Part shown: piece after piece, positions 6,565 to 9,633 of the stretch
Position numbering within the stretch: the stretch's first letter is position 1
Layout: every line of letters starts with the position of its first letter
Assembly: GCA_003160265.1 (NCBI GenBank)
Contig: PLQY01000037.1
Span: forward strand, 1-9,633
DNA from: Peptococcaceae bacterium
Lineage (GTDB): Bacteria; Bacillota; DSM-12270; Thermacetogeniales; Thermacetogeniaceae
Direction: 5' to 3'
DNA: 9,633 nt
Translations under genes and position numbers: made by a program
The notes under the pieces: generated by a model
Seen by the model: the letters and a program-made list of their open reading frames with translations, nothing else
The model's database searches: none
What the model was told of the DNA's origin: nothing

Positions 6565-7193
6565 GCCGTTTCCACCTGCTTCCTGGCAATCTCCGTCTTG
6601 TCTGCCTTGAGCAACGCCAGCAACTCCGGGGTCACAATCGCATCCCAACACTGCCGGCGTTCGTCCCCGTCCGGCAGGCGCTCCTGGATGCACCGGCGCA
6701 TCTCGCCCAGCAGGGCGGCGATCTCTTCGAAGGCCGGGCCAAACTGCCCCTCCAGGTCTTCCCGGATGCGCCTGGCCAGCATCGGGCTGCCGCCACCGCT
6801 GCTGATGCTGATGCACAGCGGCCCGCGCCTGATCACGGAAGGTACAAAAAAGGTGCTTAGCCCGGGGTTGTCCACCGCATTGACGGGGATTCCCTGTTGG
6901 CGGCAGATCTGGGCAATGCGGGCGTTCAATCCGGGGTCATCGGTAGCAGCAATCACCAGTGATTTACCCTGCAGATCGCTGTCCTCAAACCCCCGTTCAT
7001 TATAACAAAAATCTCCTTGATTGGCTGCCCTTTTTAACTCCGGCATCAATCCGGGGCTGACCACCGTCACTGCCGCCCCGCACCCCAGCAACCCGCCGAT
7101 CTTGCGCCGGGCCACGGCACCCCCGCCCACCACAAGGCATTCCTGTCCTGCAAGCTTTAAACAGACCGGGTAAAGAGCAGCCATTCTCATCAT
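6540..7193 (-). CDS. Precorrin-2 dehydrogenase (siroheme synthase N-terminal / Met8-SirC type)
   Basis: This 217-residue protein oxidises precorrin-2 to sirohydrochlorin with NAD+; some family members also insert iron. The N-terminal Rossmann fold shows CLVVGGGAVARRKI at 19-32 and ATDDPGLN at 83-90. NAVDNPGLSTFFVPSVIRRG spans 105-124; the Asp in this motif (D108) matches the catalytic Asp of the family. SISSGGGSPMLARRIRE follows at 129-145. There is no methyltransferase domain, unlike full CysG; here that activity is in the cobA-hemD fusion four genes' length downstream. The ATG at 7193 overlaps the tatC TGA by four bases; ATGs at 7190 and 7184 are equally in frame, and no ribosome site clearly separates them. 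The end overlaps hemA by 25 bases. Whether it also chelates iron cannot be read from the sequence. If not, a separate chelatase must exist elsewhere. Confidence 0.9.
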   Translation of the reverse strand: MMRMAALYPVCLKLAGQECLVVGGGAVARRKIGGLLGCGAAVTVVSPGLMPELKRAANQGDFCYNERGFEDSDLQGKSLVIAATDDPGLNARIAQICRQQGIPVNAVDNPGLSTFFVPSVIRRGPLCISISSGGGSPMLARRIREDLEGQFGPAFEEIAALLGEMRRCIQERLPDGDERRQCWDAIVTPELLALLKADKTEIARKQVETACTSLLSE

Positions 7194-7960
7194 CCCCGCT
7201 CATCCGCCAGTTCGTCGAGCCTGACCTGCCTCTTCCGGTAGACGATCTTCGCCACCATGATGCCCACTTCATACAGGATCAGCATCGGGGCGGCTACAAT
7301 GATCGTGGAGAAGGGGTCGGGAGACGGCGTGAGAATACTTGCGACAATAACTATCCCGACGATGGAGTACTTGCGGTATTTTACCAACACTTTCGGAGTA
7401 AGGACGCCAATCTTGGCCAGGAAGTAGACGAGCAGCGGATATTCAAACAGCAAGCCGAAGGGAATAAGTAGGTGCTCGGTGAAGGACAGGTAATTACTGA
7501 TCGTGATCAGCGCTGTAAACTCGCTAGAATATTTTATCAAAAATTCCAACAAAAAAGGCAGGATGGTGAAATAGGCCGCCACAACCCCACCCAGGAACAG
7601 CACGATGGAGATGGGAACCAGCCTGGTAATATACCTTCTCTCGGTCGGGTACAGGGCTGGGACCAGGAAGCGCCAGAACTGCCACAGCAAAATAGGGGAT
7701 GCCGCCATGGTACCGAACACCAGGGCGATATGCAACTTGAAAAAGATCCCCTCCGTCACTCCCGTATAAATCAGTTTCAGGTGCAGATCATTAGCCGGTT
7801 TGAGGACGATGAAAAGAAAAGTATCCACATATACAAAAGCCACCACGCTGGTTACCAGGATAGCGATCACGCATACCACGATCAACTTGCGTAGCGCTTC
7901 AAGATGACTTAACAGAGTCGTCTTCTGGGGAGCGGAATTGCCCTGATCGTCTTCTGACAT
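7190..7960 (-). CDS. tatC: Sec-independent protein translocase subunit TatC
   Basis: TatC is the membrane receptor of the twin-arginine pathway and binds the RR signal of folded, often cofactor-bearing, exported proteins. The 256-residue protein is hydrophobic, with six likely membrane spans. The cytoplasmic N-terminus carries HLEALRK at 19-25 (family HLxELR). GLLFEYPLLVYFL at 169-181 contains the conserved Glu (E173) of the FExP motif. LTPSPDPFS at 210-218 matches the usual TPPDP loop before the last two spans. The ATG at 7960 has GAGAGGG seven bases upstream. It starts 21 bases after the polyprenyl synthase stop and overlaps the next gene by four bases. No tatA lies in the window; TatC needs a TatA partner, which must be encoded elsewhere. 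Its position between quinone and heme genes suggests a shared role in building a respiratory chain, but this is inference. Confidence 0.95.
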   Translation of the reverse strand: MSEDDQGNSAPQKTTLLSHLEALRKLIVVCVIAILVTSVVAFVYVDTFLFIVLKPANDLHLKLIYTGVTEGIFFKLHIALVFGTMAASPILLWQFWRFLVPALYPTERRYITRLVPISIVLFLGGVVAAYFTILPFLLEFLIKYSSEFTALITISNYLSFTEHLLIPFGLLFEYPLLVYFLAKIGVLTPKVLVKYRKYSIVGIVIVASILTPSPDPFSTIIVAAPMLILYEVGIMVAKIVYRKRQVRLDELADERG

Positions 7961-7981
7961 AGATCGGCCCTCTCTGCGCCT

Positions 7982-8950
7982 TTAAAACTTGCGCTTTTCT
8001 ACAAAATCAGCCAGTGCGTTTAAAATGCGCCGTTCCTTGAGGTCGGGCAAGGGCGAAAGCTGCTGTCTCGCTTTCCGGAGGTAACGATTGCAGGTCATCC
8101 TGGACTGATCCAGGGCGCCTGACTGCCTGATCAGTTCCAGTCCGGCCTCCCAGTCAGCCTCCTCTTTGTCCTGCTTGAAGATCAACTGGGCAAGCCGCGG
8201 TCCCAGCCTCTGGTCATTCAAGGCATAGATCGCCGGCAGGGTGAAGATCCCCTGCCTGAGGTCATTCCCGACCGGCTTGCCAAAGACATCCTTGCTGCCT
8301 TCGAAGTCCAGGATATCGTCGGTGATCTGGAAAGCCATACCTAAAAAATATCCATACTGCTTCATATGCCTGGCCGAGGCGCCATCCGCCCCGCCGGCCA
8401 TTGCCCCGATCAGACAGCAGGCCGAAATCAGCATGGCGGTCTTTCTCTTGATCCTGCGCAGGTAAGTCCGCACGCTCTGGTCGATCCTGCCGGCAGTATC
8501 AATCTGGCCGATCTCTCCCTGGCACATGCCCATGGAGACTTCGGCCAGGATGCGGGAGATCTGCTCATTGCCGTGCCTGGCAATGAGTATCAGTGCCTGC
8601 GCAAAGAGGTAGTCTCCGGTGCAGAGCGCTACGGCATCCCCCCACTCGGCGCGCACGGTGGGCAGATTCCGGCGCAGGTCAGCCTCATCGATCACGTCAT
8701 CGTGAACCAGAGTCGCCATATGGAACAACTCGGAGGCAACGGCCAGGGGAATAAGCTGGTCCGACGATCCGCCAAACAGCTTGCCGGACAGCAGCACAAA
8801 AGCAGGCCGCAGCCTTTTCCCGCCTGCTGCCACCAGGTGGCTGGAGGTTTCACCCAACAGAGTGGCCGAGTCCACGGCATATCTGCTCAATTCCGCCTCC
8901 ACGCTGGACAGATCGGTGCTAATATCTTTTAACAACTCCGTTGAAAACAT
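7982..8950 (-). CDS. hepT: Long-chain trans-polyprenyl diphosphate synthase (heptaprenyl synthase component II-like)
   Basis: This enzyme extends farnesyl or geranylgeranyl diphosphate with isopentenyl diphosphate to make the side chain of menaquinone. The 322-residue protein has the full trans-prenyltransferase set: GGKRLRP at 43-49, the first Asp-rich motif DDVID at 84-88 and its second copy DDILD at 211-215, with KTAML at 170-174 between them. The residues four and five positions before the first Asp motif are small (A79, T80), which fits a long-chain product. The chain length itself cannot be read. It may be a single-subunit enzyme (IspB-like) or the catalytic half of a HepS/HepT pair; no hepS is in the window. 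The ATG at 8950 has a modest GGTGG just upstream. It lies 49 bases after ubiX and 21 before tatC. Confidence 0.9.
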   Translation of the reverse strand: MFSTELLKDISTDLSSVEAELSRYAVDSATLLGETSSHLVAAGGKRLRPAFVLLSGKLFGGSSDQLIPLAVASELFHMATLVHDDVIDEADLRRNLPTVRAEWGDAVALCTGDYLFAQALILIARHGNEQISRILAEVSMGMCQGEIGQIDTAGRIDQSVRTYLRRIKRKTAMLISACCLIGAMAGGADGASARHMKQYGYFLGMAFQITDDILDFEGSKDVFGKPVGNDLRQGIFTLPAIYALNDQRLGPRLAQLIFKQDKEEADWEAGLELIRQSGALDQSRMTCNRYLRKARQQLSPLPDLKERRILNALADFVEKRKF

Positions 8951-8961
8951 GTAACCACCAC

Positions 8962-8982
8962 GAGTGATGAGTGATGAGTGAC
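8962..8982 (+). repeat. Three-copy tandem GAGTGAT seven-base repeat
   Basis: GAGTGAT, GAGTGAT and GAGTGAC stand in tandem in the 49-base gap between ubiX and the polyprenyl synthase gene. On the minus strand they read CTCATCA-like, the same unit found at the ends of hemC and hemB. The array lies 12 bases upstream of the polyprenyl synthase start codon, next to its ribosome site. Confidence 0.75.
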
Positions 8983-8999
8983 CAGTTGTTGCTCATTTT

Positions 9000-9575
9000 T
9001 CACAACCCGGCCACTGCCAGCACTCTCTTGACAAAGAAATCGACCAGGTCGTCAAGACTGCCCGGTCCGAAATAGAAGGCCGGCATCGGCGGAACGATGT
9101 CAACACCCATCTCGGCCAGGGTCAGCATGTTTCTGAGGTGAATCGGGCTGAGCGGGGTCTCCCTTGGCGTCAGGATCAACCGCCGCCTCTCTTTAATCGT
9201 GACGTCGGCTGCGCGTTCGATCAGGTTGCGCGAACTGCCGGCGGCGATGCCCGCCAGGGTCGCCATGGTGCAGGGTATCACAAACATGCCCCTGGTCCGG
9301 AAGGAGCCGCTGGCCAGGCAGCATCCGATGTCCTGCCAATCGTAACAGGACAGCCCATCCTCGTCCGCACTGTAGCCGCAATAACTCCTGATGCTCTCCC
9401 GGTCATCCCGGATGTCGCCGGTCAGGACCCAACCCAGCTCATCCTTAGCCACCCGCCTTCCGGGTCCGGAGACCACCAGGCAGATCGTTTCTCCATAAAG
9501 CCTGAGGGCCTCGATCAGCCTTTTGGCATAGACCGTGCCACTTGCCCCGGTTATCGCCACCACCCAAGGATCCAT
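9000..9575 (-). CDS. ubiX: Flavin prenyltransferase (UbiX/Pad1 family)
   Basis: UbiX joins a dimethylallyl group to FMN, making the prenyl-FMN cofactor that UbiD-family decarboxylases need. The 191-residue protein has the normal length. The FMN-binding GASG is at 10-13. PCTMATLAGIAAGSSRNLI at 101-119, DVTIKERRRLILTPRETPLS at 124-143 and VPPMPAFY at 161-168 are near-textbook family motifs. The ATG at 9575 has GGGAGGGG seven bases upstream (9583-9590). It precedes a polyprenyl synthase gene in the same operon, which fits menaquinone synthesis, probably the futalosine route in which a UbiX/UbiD-like pair is used. Residues about 55-88, between the first domain motif and PCTMA, have several cysteines (C66, C77, C85, C86) of unknown significance. 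Confidence 0.95.
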   Translation of the reverse strand: MDPWVVAITGASGTVYAKRLIEALRLYGETICLVVSGPGRRVAKDELGWVLTGDIRDDRESIRSYCGYSADEDGLSCYDWQDIGCCLASGSFRTRGMFVIPCTMATLAGIAAGSSRNLIERAADVTIKERRRLILTPRETPLSPIHLRNMLTLAEMGVDIVPPMPAFYFGPGSLDDLVDFFVKRVLAVAGL

Positions 9576-9597
9576 CCCGGTGCCCCTCCCAAATCCA

Positions 9598-9633
9598 TCA
9601 AAAACCGTATTCCGGCCACCTGGAGGTGACCAG
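9598..9633 (-). CDS. Possible last 11 codons of an upstream gene (UbiD-like?)
   Basis: One minus-strand frame reads LVTSRWPEYGF and then a TGA at 9598-9600, ending 22 bases before the ubiX start. The RWPEYGF ending resembles the VDxxWxxYG-type ends of UbiD-family decarboxylases, the natural partner of UbiX. Eleven residues are too few to prove either that this is the coding frame or the family. The other two frames stay open to the window edge. Confidence 0.3.
   Translation of the reverse strand: MVTSRWPEYGF

Noticed and set aside
6565..6816. 84-residue N-terminal extension of HemA
   Set aside because: The extension is an out-of-frame reading of the dehydrogenase gene. The conserved HemA sequence begins exactly at the ATG at 6564, which has its own ribosome site.
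5869..7005. Plus-strand open frame of 378 codons
   Set aside because: It is antisense to hemA and the precorrin-2 dehydrogenase, has no family motif, and crosses the boundary of two well-supported genes.
8985..9005. Possible hairpin GTTGT...ACAAC at the end of ubiX
   Set aside because: The stem is only five AT-rich pairs with a long loop and overlaps the ubiX stop. It does not look like a terminator, and the operon continues.

Overview
The window is a stretch of one minus-strand operon from a GC-rich (by eye about 60%) anaerobic bacterium. It is most likely a Gram-positive clostridial organism of the Peptococcaceae / Desulfotomaculum type. The signs are strong GGAGG-like ribosome sites, head-to-tail genes with 4-base ATGA overlaps, a fused CobA-HemD protein, and a heme route through siroheme instead of protoporphyrin. 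The genus is an inference from gene content and order; I could not run a search.

All genes read right to left. In transcription order: (1) a possible last 11 codons of an unseen upstream gene (9598-9633); (2) ubiX flavin prenyltransferase; (3) a long-chain trans-polyprenyl diphosphate synthase; (4) tatC; (5) a precorrin-2 dehydrogenase (SirC / CysG N-terminal type); (6) hemA; (7) hemC; (8) a cobA-hemD fusion; (9) hemB; (10) a radical SAM heme-pathway enzyme fused to a siroheme-decarboxylase domain; (11) the first 39 codons of hemL, running off the left edge. No gap between genes exceeds about 50 bases. I see no terminator, no convincing internal promoter, no RNA gene, no mobile element and no plus-strand gene.

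The genes form two connected modules. ubiX and the polyprenyl synthase fit menaquinone synthesis (prenyl tail, and prenyl-FMN for a UbiD-type decarboxylase). From hemA to hemL the genes make tetrapyrroles: HemA and HemL turn glutamyl-tRNA into 5-aminolevulinate, and HemB, HemC and HemD give uroporphyrinogen III. The CobA half methylates that to precorrin-2, and the dehydrogenase gives sirohydrochlorin. After iron insertion by an enzyme not seen here, the fused decarboxylase/radical SAM protein would act in the siroheme-to-heme (Ahb) branch. tatC, for export of folded proteins, sits between the two modules. The combination suits a cell that builds cytochromes or siroheme enzymes and a menaquinone pool, but that link is inferred.

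The points most worth a second look are the radical SAM-decarboxylase fusion (147-1622), an in-frame insertion of about 18 residues next to the catalytic Asp motif of HemC, bracketed by 9-base direct repeats, and short seven-base repeats at several gene junctions that appear to supply the C-terminal tails of HemC and HemD.
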